From assembly GCA_012519205.1 (NCBI GenBank), contig JAAYQR010000011.1, positions 1-64,000 of the forward strand: a stretch of DNA of 64,000 nt, read 5' to 3'. A program made the translations under genes and the position numbers. Position 1 is the stretch's first letter, and every line of letters begins with the position of its first letter. The DNA comes from Candidatus Epulonipiscium sp. GTDB taxonomy: Bacteria > Bacillota > Clostridia > Lachnospirales > Defluviitaleaceae. The notes below the pieces were generated by a model. The model was not told the origin of the DNA. It made no database searches and saw only the letters and a list, made by a program, of their open reading frames with translations. This document shows, piece by piece, positions 55,817 to 64,000 of the stretch.

Positions 55817-57109
55817 TTAGGCTGTTTCGCCTCTTTTAGTTTTTTTCTTCCTTGCCTTTTTAATAGGTTGCTTATTTTCATTAATAACAAGCTCAGGCAT
55901 TTCTTTAGTCTCAACTGTATTTTTTGTAATAATACATTTTTCTACATTCTTAGTGGTGGGTACCTCATACATTACCTCTATCATCATTTCTTCAAGGATT
56001 GCTCGAAGTCCCCTAGCTCCTGTTTCTCGTTCAATAGCCTTTTTAGCTATTAACTCAAGGGCTTCCTGCTCAAATTCAATAATAACATCATCCATTTCAA
56101 ACAATTTGATGTATTGTTTAATAAGTGCATTCTTAGGTTCAGTTAAAATCTTTATAAGAGCATCCTCATCTAAACTATTTAATGATACAACGACAGGAAC
56201 ACGGCCAATAAATTCTGGAATGAGGCCAAATTTAAGCAAATCCTGTGGCAAGAGGGTGTCTAGTATTGCACCAATATCTTTATCCTTTTTTCCCTTTACC
56301 TCAGCCCCAAAGCCTATACCTTTTTTACCAACTCTTTTTTCGATAATCTTATCAATTCCATCGAAAGCCCCGCCACAAATAAATAGTATATTAGTGGTGT
56401 CAATTTGAATAAATTCCTGATGGGGATGCTTCCTTCCCCCTTGGGGCGGAACAGAGGCTACAGTTCCTTCTAAGATTTTAAGGAGGGCCTGTTGAACCCC
56501 CTCACCACTTACATCCCGAGTGATGGATGGATTATCGGATTTTCTTGCAATCTTATCAATTTCATCGATATATATGATGCCCTGTTCTGCTCTTTCTATA
56601 TCATAGTCTGCTGCTTGAATAAGTTTAAGTAAAATATTTTCTACATCTTCTCCTACATATCCTGCTTCAGTCAAGGAAGTGGCATCTGCTATAGCAAAGG
56701 GAACATTCAACATCCTTGCCAAAGTCTGTGCAAGCAATGTTTTCCCTGATCCCGTGGGCCCAAGCATTAATATATTACTTTTTTGAAGTTCCACATCATC
56801 ATATCTATTATCTGAAAATATCCTTTTATAATGATTGTATACTGCCACTGCAAGAGACTTTTTTGCTTTTTCTTGGCCAATTACGTATTCATCCAATGTA
56901 GCTTTTATTTCTCTTGGCTTGGGAATATCAGAAACTTCGCTACTCACTGGAATTTCATCGAATTCTTCATCGATAATTTCAGAGCATAAATCTATACATT
57001 CATCGCATATATAAACTCCAGGCCCAGCAATCAATCTTCTTACTTGTTCTTGGGTTTTTCCACAGAATGAACATTTAAGCTGTTTTTTTTCTTCATATCT
57101 GCCAGCCAT
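55817..57109 (-). CDS. clpX: ClpX ATPase subunit of ClpXP
   Basis: AAA+ unfoldase of 430 residues. The N-terminal zinc-binding domain has four cysteines (CSFCGKTQ and [10 protein letters not shown], about 13-38). Walker A is [16 protein letters not shown] (near 118), Walker B is [12 protein letters not shown], and the IGF-type loop for ClpP docking is [13 protein letters not shown] near 270. Sensor 2 is [13 protein letters not shown]. It delivers substrates to ClpP. GAGGTGAGTCA precedes the ATG. It follows clpP by 19 bases. The C-terminal tail is Lys/Arg-rich. Confidence 0.96.
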   Translation of the reverse strand: MAGRYEEKKQLKCSFCGKTQEQVRRLIAGPGVYICDECIDLCSEIIDEEFDEIPVSSEVSDIPKPREIKATLDEYVIGQEKAKKSLAVAVYNHYKRIFSDNRYDDVELQKSNILMLGPTGSGKTLLAQTLARMLNVPFAIADATSLTEAGYVGEDVENILLKLIQAADYDIERAEQGIIYIDEIDKIARKSDNPSITRDVSGEGVQQALLKILEGTVASVPPQGGRKHPHQEFIQIDTTNILFICGGAFDGIDKIIEKRVGKKGIGFGAEVKGKKDKDIGAILDTLLPQDLLKFGLIPEFIGRVPVVVSLNSLDEDALIKILTEPKNALIKQYIKLFEMDDVIIEFEQEALELIAKKAIERETGARGLRAILEEMMIEVMYEVPTTKNVEKCIITKNTVETKEMPELVINENKQPIKKARKKKTKRGETA

Positions 57110-57128
57110 TGACTCACCTCTTATTTAT

Positions 57129-57713
57129 TTACTTTCTTGCTGCAATAACTTCATCGATTATACCATACTCTTTAGCTTCAGAAGCCAACATGAAATAATC
57201 CCTTTCCACATCTCTTTCAATTTTGTCCAAAGGTTGCCCTGTATTTTCACTTAGCATTTCATTCATTCGTTTTTTGATTTTAATGATATGCTCAGCATGG
57301 ATCTGAATATCCGTAGCCTGACCCCTTGTACCCCCTAGAGGTTGATGGATCATTACTTCAGCATTAGGAACTGCAAATCTTTTTCCTTTTGCCCCCCCAC
57401 TTAGAAGAAAAGCTCCCATGCTAGCAGCCATTCCTATACAAATAGTTGATACATCAGGTTTAATGTAATGCATGGTATCGTAAATTGCCATTCCCGCTGT
57501 AATCGAACCCCCAGGGCTATTGATGTATAGATGTATATCCTTATCGGGATCTTCTGCTTCTAAAAATAAAAGTTGCGCTACAACTAGGTTAGCGGTAATA
57601 TCGTTTACTTCTTCTCCTAAAAAAATTATTCTATCTTTAAGAAGTCTAGAAAAGATATCATAGGATCTTTCGCCTCTATTAGTCTGCTCCACTACTACTG
57701 GTACTAAACTCAT
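57129..57713 (-). CDS. clpP: ClpP proteolytic subunit
   Basis: Serine protease of 194 residues forming the double heptameric chamber used by ClpX. The catalytic triad is Ser98 (GMAASMGAF), His123 (MIHQPLGG) and Asp172 (RDYFML). The mature N-terminus is probably near [24 protein letters not shown] precedes the ATG. No CtsR operator is seen upstream. The gene order tig-clpP-clpX is conserved. Confidence 0.97.
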   Translation of the reverse strand: MSLVPVVVEQTNRGERSYDIFSRLLKDRIIFLGEEVNDITANLVVAQLLFLEAEDPDKDIHLYINSPGGSITAGMAIYDTMHYIKPDVSTICIGMAASMGAFLLSGGAKGKRFAVPNAEVMIHQPLGGTRGQATDIQIHAEHIIKIKKRMNEMLSENTGQPLDKIERDVERDYFMLASEAKEYGIIDEVIAARK

Positions 57714-57759
57714 AGATATTCCTCCTTACACTTTAATAATTGACTCTCTTGATTTTCTT

Positions 57760-59046
57760 TTATATTTCTTTTGCATTATTAACTACTAAATCAACGGCTT
57801 TCCTTATTTTGATATCTTCTCTTACTGTTTCCTTTTCTGCATCTCCCACTGTACTCTTTAATTTATCTAATTCCATTTGATATTGTTCAGCCATTTTCTT
57901 AAATTCATCTTCTAATTCTTCATCACTAACTTCTATAGTTTCTTCTTTAACAATTTCTTCAAGCACTAGTCTTGCCTTAACTTGGAATTCTGCATCAGAA
58001 CGGAAGTTTGCTTTGAAAGTCTCCATGGTCTGTCCTGTAAACTGGAGGTATTGTTCTAAAGGAAGCCCTTGATATTTCATTCTCATGCTAAAATCCTCTG
58101 CCATTTGTTCAACCTGATTATTGACCATAACTTCAGGCACATCCATAGTAGCATTTTCAATAATCTTTTCAAGCACAGCTTTTTCTTTCTCTGATTGGGC
58201 AGCTTTTTCTTTCTGTTCTAACAGTTTTGCCTTAATATCTTGTTTATATTCATCTAGACTTTCAAACTCCGAAACATCTTTGGCAAATTCATCATCTAAA
58301 GCTGGGAGCTCTTTTTCTTTAATTTCTTTTATTTCTACCTTAAATAAAGCTGGTTTGCCAGCTAATGATTTTTGTTGGTAGTCCTCTGGAAAAACTACAT
58401 TAACATCTAGGTCATCCCCAGGGTTACTGCCAATTAGTTGTTCTTCAAAATTATCAATAAAACTATGGGAACCTATCTTTAAGGAATAATCTGTACCCTT
58501 CCCTCCCTCGAAAGCCTCATTGTCTATAAAGCCTTCAAAATCAATAACAACTTCATCTCCATCTTCTACAGCCCTATCTGTTCTAGTAATAATACGGGCA
58601 TTTTTATCTTGAATTTGTTTTAACTCTTCTTCAATTTCCTCTTCTTTCACTTCTATATCGGTTTTGGATACTTCTACTTCCTTGTACTGACCTAATGTTA
58701 CCTCTGGTTTAGTCGTCACAATTGCAGTAATTATTAATTCTTCATCTTTTTCAATCTTTTCTACATCAAATTCTGGTTTTGATACAACTTCTAAGTTATG
58801 TTCTTTTATAGCATCTTCATATGCATCGGGAATTACAAAGTTAACAGCATCTTCGTAAAAAATACCTGCTCCGTATGTTTTCTCTATAAGAGTTCTAGGG
58901 GCCTTCCCCTTACGGAATCCTGGAATAGTAATATGATTTTTATTTTTACTATAAGCGTATTTCATACCTTCTTCAAATCTCTCTACAGGCACTTCAATTG
59001 TTAACTTAACTTGGTTATTTTCTAATTTCTCTAATTGTGAACCCAT
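57760..59046 (-). CDS. tig: trigger factor, ribosome-bound chaperone and peptidyl-prolyl isomerase
   Basis: Protein of 428 residues. The N-terminal ribosome-binding domain has the signature ITIPGFRKGKAPRTLIEK (near 38). The FKBP-type isomerase domain lies at about 160-245 (GDEVVIDFEGFIDNEAFEGG). The C-terminal domain is helical and acidic. It binds nascent chains at the ribosome exit. AAGGAGGATAAATGTA precedes the ATG. First gene of the tig-clpP-clpX unit. Confidence 0.96.
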   Translation of the reverse strand: MGSQLEKLENNQVKLTIEVPVERFEEGMKYAYSKNKNHITIPGFRKGKAPRTLIEKTYGAGIFYEDAVNFVIPDAYEDAIKEHNLEVVSKPEFDVEKIEKDEELIITAIVTTKPEVTLGQYKEVEVSKTDIEVKEEEIEEELKQIQDKNARIITRTDRAVEDGDEVVIDFEGFIDNEAFEGGKGTDYSLKIGSHSFIDNFEEQLIGSNPGDDLDVNVVFPEDYQQKSLAGKPALFKVEIKEIKEKELPALDDEFAKDVSEFESLDEYKQDIKAKLLEQKEKAAQSEKEKAVLEKIIENATMDVPEVMVNNQVEQMAEDFSMRMKYQGLPLEQYLQFTGQTMETFKANFRSDAEFQVKARLVLEEIVKEETIEVSDEELEDEFKKMAEQYQMELDKLKSTVGDAEKETVREDIKIRKAVDLVVNNAKEI

Positions 59047-59245
59047 TACATTTATCCTCCTTGAACAATATTATAATCTATGCACACCATATGTAAGGCA
59101 AACATAGTACTTCTAAATTCATATATACACATCTAGGTATTATACCATATACCGGGGTATAATTCTACTTATATAATAAGTTTTTCCCATTTTTATCTCA
59201 GTTTCCAAGCCATTATATCTAATTAAAAAAGTATCGTCAAGGTAC

Positions 59246-59527
59246 TCATATTATTTCTATTTGAATATCATAAATTTCCGCCTCAATATTGTTTTCAATG
59301 TAATCGATAACATTTTGTACTATTTGATTTGCATGAATCATACTACCGGTTACGCAAGCAAAACCAATCACTCCATTTTGATGTGAATCCTGCATTTCTA
59401 TTTCGGCAACGGATACGTTAAACCTGTGCTTGACCTTACTAATGATACTCTTTAAAATCGCTCTTTTTTCTTTTAAGGAATTCACCCAGGGGGCACGGAA
59501 ATAGACTTTGCATGTTCCTACAATCAT
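59246..59527 (-). CDS. DUF503 family protein (YlxP-like)
   Basis: Protein of about 93 residues of the DUF503/YlxP family. The family pattern MIVGTCKVYFRAP and NSLKEKRAILKSIISKVKHR is followed by FNVSVAEIEMQDSHQNGVIG. YlxP lies in the nusA-infB operon in other Firmicutes, and its role (possibly linked to ribosome maturation) is unclear. I use ATG 59527, preceded by GAGGG, rather than the ATG four codons upstream. It stands alone here. Confidence 0.9.
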   Translation of the reverse strand: MIVGTCKVYFRAPWVNSLKEKRAILKSIISKVKHRFNVSVAEIEMQDSHQNGVIGFACVTGSMIHANQIVQNVIDYIENNIEAEIYDIQIEII

Positions 59528-59615
59528 ATTAACCCTCATCTCATAATCAATCTAAGATTTTATATTATCATATTCCCTAAAAATAACAAGGTGCTCATTG
59601 CACAAAAACAGAAAT

Positions 59616-59670
59616 AATACAATAATAAAAAAGATGACATATAAGATGCCATCTTTTTTATTATTGTATT
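59616..59670 (-). terminator. long terminator hairpin after the SASP gene
   Basis: A 20-base arm (AATACAATAATAAAAAAGAT and its complement) frames a small loop; the core is AAAAAAGATG / CATCTTTTTT. It is followed by a short T-rich tract and an 8-bp tandem repeat (ATTATTGT) near 59660-59685. It ends the SASP gene on the minus strand. Confidence 0.7.
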
Positions 59671-59676
59671 ATTGTA

Positions 59677-59898
59677 TTATTGTAATTGATTTGTGCTTCC
59701 AGCCATTTGTCTTTCTTGAGCTTCAATCATTTTTTTAACCATGTATCCACCAACATAACCAGCTTGAGCGGATGTTAAATCTCCATTATAACCTTGTTTC
59801 AAAGGTACTCCAAGTTCATTAGCAACTTCAAATTTAAATTGGTCTAAAGCTGCTCTTGCTTCTGGAACTGCTTTTCTATTTGTGTTGTTATTAGCCAT
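59677..59898 (-). CDS. alpha/beta-type small acid-soluble spore protein
   Basis: SASP of 73 residues that coats and protects DNA in the spore. The germination protease site is the FKFEVANELGV stretch (about 22-32), and DLTSAQAGYVGGYMVKKMIE (near 40-59) is the second conserved block. I place the start at ATG 59898, six bases after GGAGGTG; a GTG/ATG codon further upstream would include the ribosome site. A CATAATA sigma-G-like -10 lies at 59925-59919, close to the ribosome site, without a convincing -35. It is a single gene. Confidence 0.95.
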   Translation of the reverse strand: MANNNTNRKAVPEARAALDQFKFEVANELGVPLKQGYNGDLTSAQAGYVGGYMVKKMIEAQERQMAGSTNQLQ

Positions 59899-60077
59899 TT
59901 TTTTCACCTCCATGGTAGTATTATGTCTCTTTTTGAAAAATATATTATCTTTTTCTGTTGGAATTTAGAACCATTTTCAAGTTTTTGTAGTTCCAAGTAT
60001 TGCATATGAAAAACAAGGCGAATTTTGATATAATGATACCACAATAATTGTTTTTATATACAAGGAGGAAATTTCAT

Positions 60078-60518
60078 ATGGCTTCATCCTACGCTCATCA
60101 ATTCTACGAACATTCATTTCTAAGTATTTATCAAAGTAACATTGAAAAGAAACTTCAGCAAATCGATTTATTTCTTAAAACTTCCCCTGAAAAACTAAAT
60201 ATAATCACAACTTCCCAGTTACTAAACATTAGTGAAAAAGAGGTTATTAGCATTATGTCAAATAACAATATAGACAAAATAACCCCTGCCTCTTTTTTTA
60301 TGATTATGGTTCAAGGGGGCAGCTACATATGTGGTCTTTTAAAGCGTCAACTACAGAGAGGAACAAAAACAGTCTATACGAAAGAAGATATTTCCTATAT
60401 ATATCAACTTAATCCCGAGAAAATTGAATTTGCCCTGGAAAAATCCAACATAAAGCAAATTACCTCTGAAAATATTAAGACATTATTTGAATACATACCT
60501 ATTCAGATTTGGCAATAA
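60078..60518 (+). CDS. protein of unknown function
   Basis: Protein of 146 residues, mixed helical and beta, with no signal or membrane segment. Two similar stretches occur: TTSQLLNISEKEVISIM (about 45-61) and YTKEDISYIYQLNPEKIEFAL (in part, about 103-123). They suggest two small helix-turn-helix-like repeats. AAGGAGGAAATTTCAT precedes the ATG, and an extended -10 (TGATATAAT, 60026-60034) lies upstream. No family is recognised. It is alone on the plus strand between SASP and the opp operon. Confidence 0.6.
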   Translation: MASSYAHQFYEHSFLSIYQSNIEKKLQQIDLFLKTSPEKLNIITTSQLLNISEKEVISIMSNNNIDKITPASFFMIMVQGGSYICGLLKRQLQRGTKTVYTKEDISYIYQLNPEKIEFALEKSNIKQITSENIKTLFEYIPIQIWQ

Positions 60519-60545
60519 ATAAAATAGATTTTATTTTATAATCTA

Positions 60546-60590
60546 AAAAAGTGCTATAATGTTATTTCAAATATAACTTTATAGCACTTT
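60546..60590 (-). terminator. terminator of the opp operon
   Basis: Long stem (AAGTGCTATAA / TTATAGCACTT with inner pairing GTTAT / ATAAC) and a T-run on the minus strand, just after the oppF stop at 60595. Confidence 0.8.
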
Positions 60591-60594
60591 CTTA

Positions 60595-61581
60595 TTAATT
60601 TTGTTTTTCATTATTCTCCCAGTGATGACAGGCTACAAAATGTCCCGGTTTTACTTCTACGAGAGCAGGTCTTTGGGTCCTGCATCTTTCCGTCGCTCTA
60701 GGACATCTATCTACAAACTTACAGCCCTTTGGAGGATTAATGGGACTTGGCACATCTCCTTGAATAGCAATTCTTTCCCTGTTTCTTTGTACCTTTGGAT
60801 CCGGTATCGGTATAGCGGAAAGCAAAGCCTTAGTATAGGGATGAAGGGGATTTTCGTATAATTCGTCACTATCTGCCAACTCCACTATAGAGCCTAAATA
60901 CATCACAGCCACCCTATCCGATATATGCCTTACCATCGAAAGGTCATGGGCAATAAAAAGATAGGTAAGTCCTATTTTTTTCTGGAGTTCTTCTAATAAA
61001 TTAACAACCTGCGCTTGTATGGATACGTCAAGAGCAGATATAGGCTCATCACAAACTATAAAATCAGGATTTACCGCCAAAGCTCTTGCAATACCGATTC
61101 TTTGCCTTTGCCCCCCACTAAATTCGTGGGGAAAACGATTCGCATGTTCCCTATTTAATCCCACAAGCTCTAGGAGTTCATGAATTCTTCTTGTTCTTTC
61201 ATTTCCTTTTAAGAGTCTATGAACATCTATTCCTTCGCCTATAATATTAGACACTAACATTCTAGGATTTAAAGATGCGTATGGATCTTGGAAAATCATT
61301 TGGGATCGTCTCCTGAATTCTTTTCTATCCTTTCCCTTAAGGTCATATATATTTGCTCCGTTAAACTCCACACTTCCTGAAGTAGGATTATAAATATTAA
61401 GTATGGTACGACCGGTTGTTGATTTACCACACCCTGATTCTCCTACTAATCCGAGGGTTTCTCCTTTATATATATCAAAAGAGACATCATCCACAGCTTT
61501 TAAATATACCTTTTTATCAATTTCAAAGTATTTTTTAAGATTCCTAACTTTGAGTAGGACTTCTTTATTTTTGCTTTCCAT
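60595..61581 (-). CDS. oppF: oligopeptide ABC transporter, ATP-binding protein OppF
   Basis: ATPase of 328 residues. Walker A is [15 protein letters not shown] (near 45), the ABC signature is [17 protein letters not shown] (near 158), Walker B is [14 protein letters not shown] and the H-loop lies in [15 protein letters not shown]-terminal cysteine cluster ([18 protein letters not shown]) is typical of the OppD/OppF subfamily. With OppD it powers oligopeptide import. It is the last gene of the operon, two bases after oppD. Confidence 0.95.
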   Translation of the reverse strand: MESKNKEVLLKVRNLKKYFEIDKKVYLKAVDDVSFDIYKGETLGLVGESGCGKSTTGRTILNIYNPTSGSVEFNGANIYDLKGKDRKEFRRRSQMIFQDPYASLNPRMLVSNIIGEGIDVHRLLKGNERTRRIHELLELVGLNREHANRFPHEFSGGQRQRIGIARALAVNPDFIVCDEPISALDVSIQAQVVNLLEELQKKIGLTYLFIAHDLSMVRHISDRVAVMYLGSIVELADSDELYENPLHPYTKALLSAIPIPDPKVQRNRERIAIQGDVPSPINPPKGCKFVDRCPRATERCRTQRPALVEVKPGHFVACHHWENNEKQN

Positions 61582-61583
61582 GA

Positions 61584-62609
61584 CTAGTTTGCACCCCCTT
61601 TATCCTTGGTTACAGGATTATCTACTTTAGGTGCTAACTCATGGTTAAGCCAACATGCCGAATGGTGGTTTTCCCCTATCTTAAATTGTGGGGGCATTTG
61701 CCTTCTACAAATATCCATAGCATGTTCACATCTATCTGCAAAGGGACAACCTTTGGGAGGAGCAAATAAATCCGGTGGCGTCCCTTCTATAGAATCTAAT
61801 TTTTTGTTTTCTTTTTTTATGTCTAATCTAGGGACAGATTTCAATAAACCCCAGGTGTAGGGATGCCTAGAGTTATAGAAAATTTCGTCCGTTGGTCCAC
61901 TCTCTACTACCTTACCACCGTACATTACAATAATTCTTTGAGCTGAGTGGGCCACAACTCCTAGATCATGGGTGATTAATATGATTGAAGTTTTAATTTT
62001 TTTCTGCAAATCCCCCATTAGGTCTAAAATCTGTGCCTGAATGGTTACATCTAATGCCGTTGTCGGTTCATCGGCTATCAGTATCTGTGGATTACATACT
62101 AAGGAAATAGCTATCATTGCCCTTTGTCTCATCCCTCCTGAGAATTGATGGGGGTACTCGTTAAATCTATTTTCAGGATTGGGAATCTGAACCATACGAA
62201 GCATATTCAATGCCTTATTCTTTGCCTCGTCCCCTCGTATATTTTGGTGTTTTTTTAATCCTTCCATAATCTGTTTTCCCACAGTCATCGTCGGATTTAA
62301 GGAGGTCATCGGATCTTGGAAAATCATACCTATTCGACTTCCCCTTATTCCTTGCATTTCTTTATCCCTTTTCTTTAATATATCTTCACCATTAAATAAT
62401 ATTTGTCCGCCTTTATACCTTGCAGGGGGCTCCGGATTGAGTCTCATCAATGACTTTGCCGTAACAGATTTACCAGAGCCCGATTCTCCTACAATAGCTA
62501 ATGTTTCACCCTCATAAAGGTCAAAGGATACATCTCTTACTGCCTGAACTTCCCCGGCGTAGGTATCAAAAGATACCTCTAAGTTTTTAACCTCTAGTAT
62601 TTTTTTCAT
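61584..62609 (-). CDS. oppD: oligopeptide ABC transporter, ATP-binding protein OppD
   Basis: ATPase of 341 residues. Walker A is [15 protein letters not shown] (near 40), the signature is [17 protein letters not shown] (near 155), Walker B is [14 protein letters not shown] and the H-loop is [13 protein letters not shown]. The C-terminal [20 protein letters not shown] stretch carries the family cysteines. ATAGGAGGTGAGTCA precedes the ATG. Lies between oppC and oppF. Confidence 0.95.
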   Translation of the reverse strand: MKKILEVKNLEVSFDTYAGEVQAVRDVSFDLYEGETLAIVGESGSGKSVTAKSLMRLNPEPPARYKGGQILFNGEDILKKRDKEMQGIRGSRIGMIFQDPMTSLNPTMTVGKQIMEGLKKHQNIRGDEAKNKALNMLRMVQIPNPENRFNEYPHQFSGGMRQRAMIAISLVCNPQILIADEPTTALDVTIQAQILDLMGDLQKKIKTSIILITHDLGVVAHSAQRIIVMYGGKVVESGPTDEIFYNSRHPYTWGLLKSVPRLDIKKENKKLDSIEGTPPDLFAPPKGCPFADRCEHAMDICRRQMPPQFKIGENHHSACWLNHELAPKVDNPVTKDKGGAN

Positions 62610-62620
62610 TGACTCACCTC

Positions 62621-63907
62621 CTATTTTCTAAGTCTTGGGTCTAGGGCATCCCTTAGACCATCGCCTAATAAGTTAAATGCAAGCATCGTTAAGCTAATAG
62701 CTATAGCCGGAATAATAAGCTGATGAGGGAATTGTCTAAATATCTTTGCCCCTTGATTTGCCAGTACGCCCCAAGAAGCAAAAGGAACCGGAACACCTAA
62801 TCCAATAAAACTTAAGAACGCTTCTGCAAAAATCATTTTAGGAATCATCATAGTCATATCAACAATAATAGGACCCATGGCATTGGGAATGAGATGTTTC
62901 AAAATAATTCTTTTTGAGTCGGCACCTAAAGTTTTAGATGCAACAACATATTCTGAATGTTTAAGTCTCATAACTTCACCCCGAACAATACGGGCTGTTC
63001 CCATCCATCCTGTTACAATCAGTACAATACTTATGGGTTTAATACCCGGGTTCATCACTGTTAATAATAATATTGTATAAAGCATGTCAGGTACTGTCAT
63101 CAATATTTCAACGATACGCATTAAAATATCATCGACCCTACCACCGATATATCCGGAAATTCCTCCATAAACTATTCCAAAAATAGATGTTATAAATACT
63201 GAAATGAATGCAATAAAGAAAGAAATTCTTCCGCCTTCCCATAGACGGGTAAATAAATCTCTGCCAAATTCATCTGTACCAAACCAATGTTTAGAATTAA
63301 ACCATTTTACTCCTTTGGTTTCTATGATTAAGTTTGAACCTTTCTTTTCAAAGGTAATTCCTCTAAAATCCGAATCTTTAGCTAAAATTTCTTCTGATTC
63401 TTTATTTAACTTGTCTACGATACTACCCCATGTATCAGTATCAACTATATCAACTACTATTTGGTATTCCTTTTTATCTCCTTGCCAAGATTCTTCGGCC
63501 TGGTTGCCTATCTTAAATCCTACTTGCCCCGCAGATTGTAGTTGAACCTTTCTTAGAATAACCTTGCTTTTTCGATAATTAGGAATGTATTTTTCATATT
63601 TAAAAACTTCATTTGACAGGAGGGAAATACTCCTAGCATTGCTCATAATAGGAGTCTGATTTTGCTCGGCCAAATTTTGTTTTTCGTAGGTGTGGCCATA
63701 TAAAGACTTTGTTATTATGGGTCCTACTAAAGACATAAGAATTAAAAAAATTAAAATCAAAAAAGAAGTTATTGCTATTTTATTTTTCTTTAATCTCCTA
63801 TAGGCATCTTTCCAATAAGATAAACTTGGTCTTTTTATTTCCCCTGCGGCCTTTAGATTTTTGCCTATGTGTCTAAAATCGTCCTTATCCAACTGCGTAT
63901 TAATCAT
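62621..63907 (-). CDS. oppC: oligopeptide ABC transporter, permease OppC with a large extracytoplasmic insertion
   Basis: Permease of 428 residues, much longer than the usual 290-310. The first membrane segment (about 47-67) is followed by about 150 residues predicted outside, including PNYRKSKVILRKVQLQ and VGFKIGNQAEESWQGD. The normal core then resumes at HWFGTDEFGRDLFTRLWEGG (near 206) with five further segments. The coupling loop is EVMRLKHSEYVVASKTLGAD (near 315), and the end is LLGDGLRDALDPRLRK. It forms the channel with OppB. The extra domain may contact the peptide-binding lipoprotein, which is not in the window. Confidence 0.93.
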   Translation of the reverse strand: MINTQLDKDDFRHIGKNLKAAGEIKRPSLSYWKDAYRRLKKNKIAITSFLILIFLILMSLVGPIITKSLYGHTYEKQNLAEQNQTPIMSNARSISLLSNEVFKYEKYIPNYRKSKVILRKVQLQSAGQVGFKIGNQAEESWQGDKKEYQIVVDIVDTDTWGSIVDKLNKESEEILAKDSDFRGITFEKKGSNLIIETKGVKWFNSKHWFGTDEFGRDLFTRLWEGGRISFFIAFISVFITSIFGIVYGGISGYIGGRVDDILMRIVEILMTVPDMLYTILLLTVMNPGIKPISIVLIVTGWMGTARIVRGEVMRLKHSEYVVASKTLGADSKRIILKHLIPNAMGPIIVDMTMMIPKMIFAEAFLSFIGLGVPVPFASWGVLANQGAKIFRQFPHQLIIPAIAISLTMLAFNLLGDGLRDALDPRLRK

Positions 63908-64000
63908 CTATTTCCCTCCCTCCCCTGAAATTTTAAGTCTAGGATCTATTAATCCATAGATAATATCTACTGCTAGCATGGAAGTAATAATAAGCGTAGC
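63908..64000 (-). CDS. oppB: oligopeptide ABC transporter, permease OppB (3' end only)
   Basis: Only the last 30 codons and the stop lie in the window. They read ATLIITSMLAVDIIYGLIDP and continue RLKISGEGGK, which matches the C-terminal end of OppB-type permeases (last membrane segment, then Y-x-x-I/L-D-P-R). The stop at 63908 directly precedes the oppC ATG (63907). The gene and any peptide-binding protein gene continue to the right. Confidence 0.85.
   Translation of the reverse strand, partial: ATLIITSMLAVDIIYGLIDPRLKISGEGGK

Overview
The window is AT-rich DNA from an anaerobic, endospore-forming member of the Clostridia (Bacillota). The evidence is spo0A, an alpha/beta-type small acid-soluble spore protein, the sporulation-type lonB, a SpoIID-family protein, the six-cysteine SCIFF peptide with its radical-SAM maturase, hemZ, a T-box leader before hisS-aspS, and an indolepyruvate:ferredoxin oxidoreductase. 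The gene order queA / tgt / yajC / TIGR04086 / scfA / scfB / secD / secF / recJ / apt / relA / MBL / hemZ / hisS / aspS is a well-known clostridial block. The genus cannot be fixed from sequence alone.

Layout. 0.4-1.6 kb: two-subunit threonine/serine exporter (YjjP/YjjB type). 7.3-1.6 kb, minus strand: a probable aromatic amino acid catabolic operon (Na+/solute symporter, phenylacetate-CoA ligase, IorA, IorB, ACT protein). 7.5-12.8 kb: accessory region with a secreted NlpC/P60 enzyme, a cysteine-rich gene behind a sigma-K-like promoter whose frame is interrupted, two tandem paralogues with Asp-box (beta-propeller type) and coiled-coil regions, and a C_GCAxxG_C_C protein. 12.8-14.8 kb: RseC-like protein, tcdA, membrane protein. 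14.9-28.3 kb: conserved aspS-hisS-hemZ-MBL-relA-apt-recJ-secF-secD block, with a chemoreceptor gene remnant between apt and relA. 28.5-35.6 kb: SCIFF system, yajC, tgt, queA, with PHP phosphoesterase and aroC inserted on the other strand. 35.7-41.9 kb: SpoIID-like protein and a MoxR / DUF58 / transglutaminase operon. 42.3-48 kb: spo0A followed by small poorly characterised genes, a glycosyltransferase and a DUF4364 protein. 48.2-59.5 kb: PRC-barrel protein (frame-interrupted), PspC protein, engB, lonA, lonB, clpX, clpP, tig, DUF503. 59.7-64 kb: SASP and an oligopeptide ABC transporter (oppB partial, oppC, oppD, oppF).

Functionally the window joins translation and its control (T-box aminoacyl-tRNA synthetases, queuosine tRNA modification, t6A cyclisation, stringent response), protein export (SecDF-YajC), protein quality control (trigger factor, ClpXP, two Lon proteases) and sporulation. 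Three genes (near 9.12, 30.34 and 49.07 kb) are each one base away from a longer reading frame; two of the three breaks lie in homopolymers. They may be assembly indels rather than real mutations. I saw no CRISPR array, rRNA or tRNA gene, prophage or insertion sequence.
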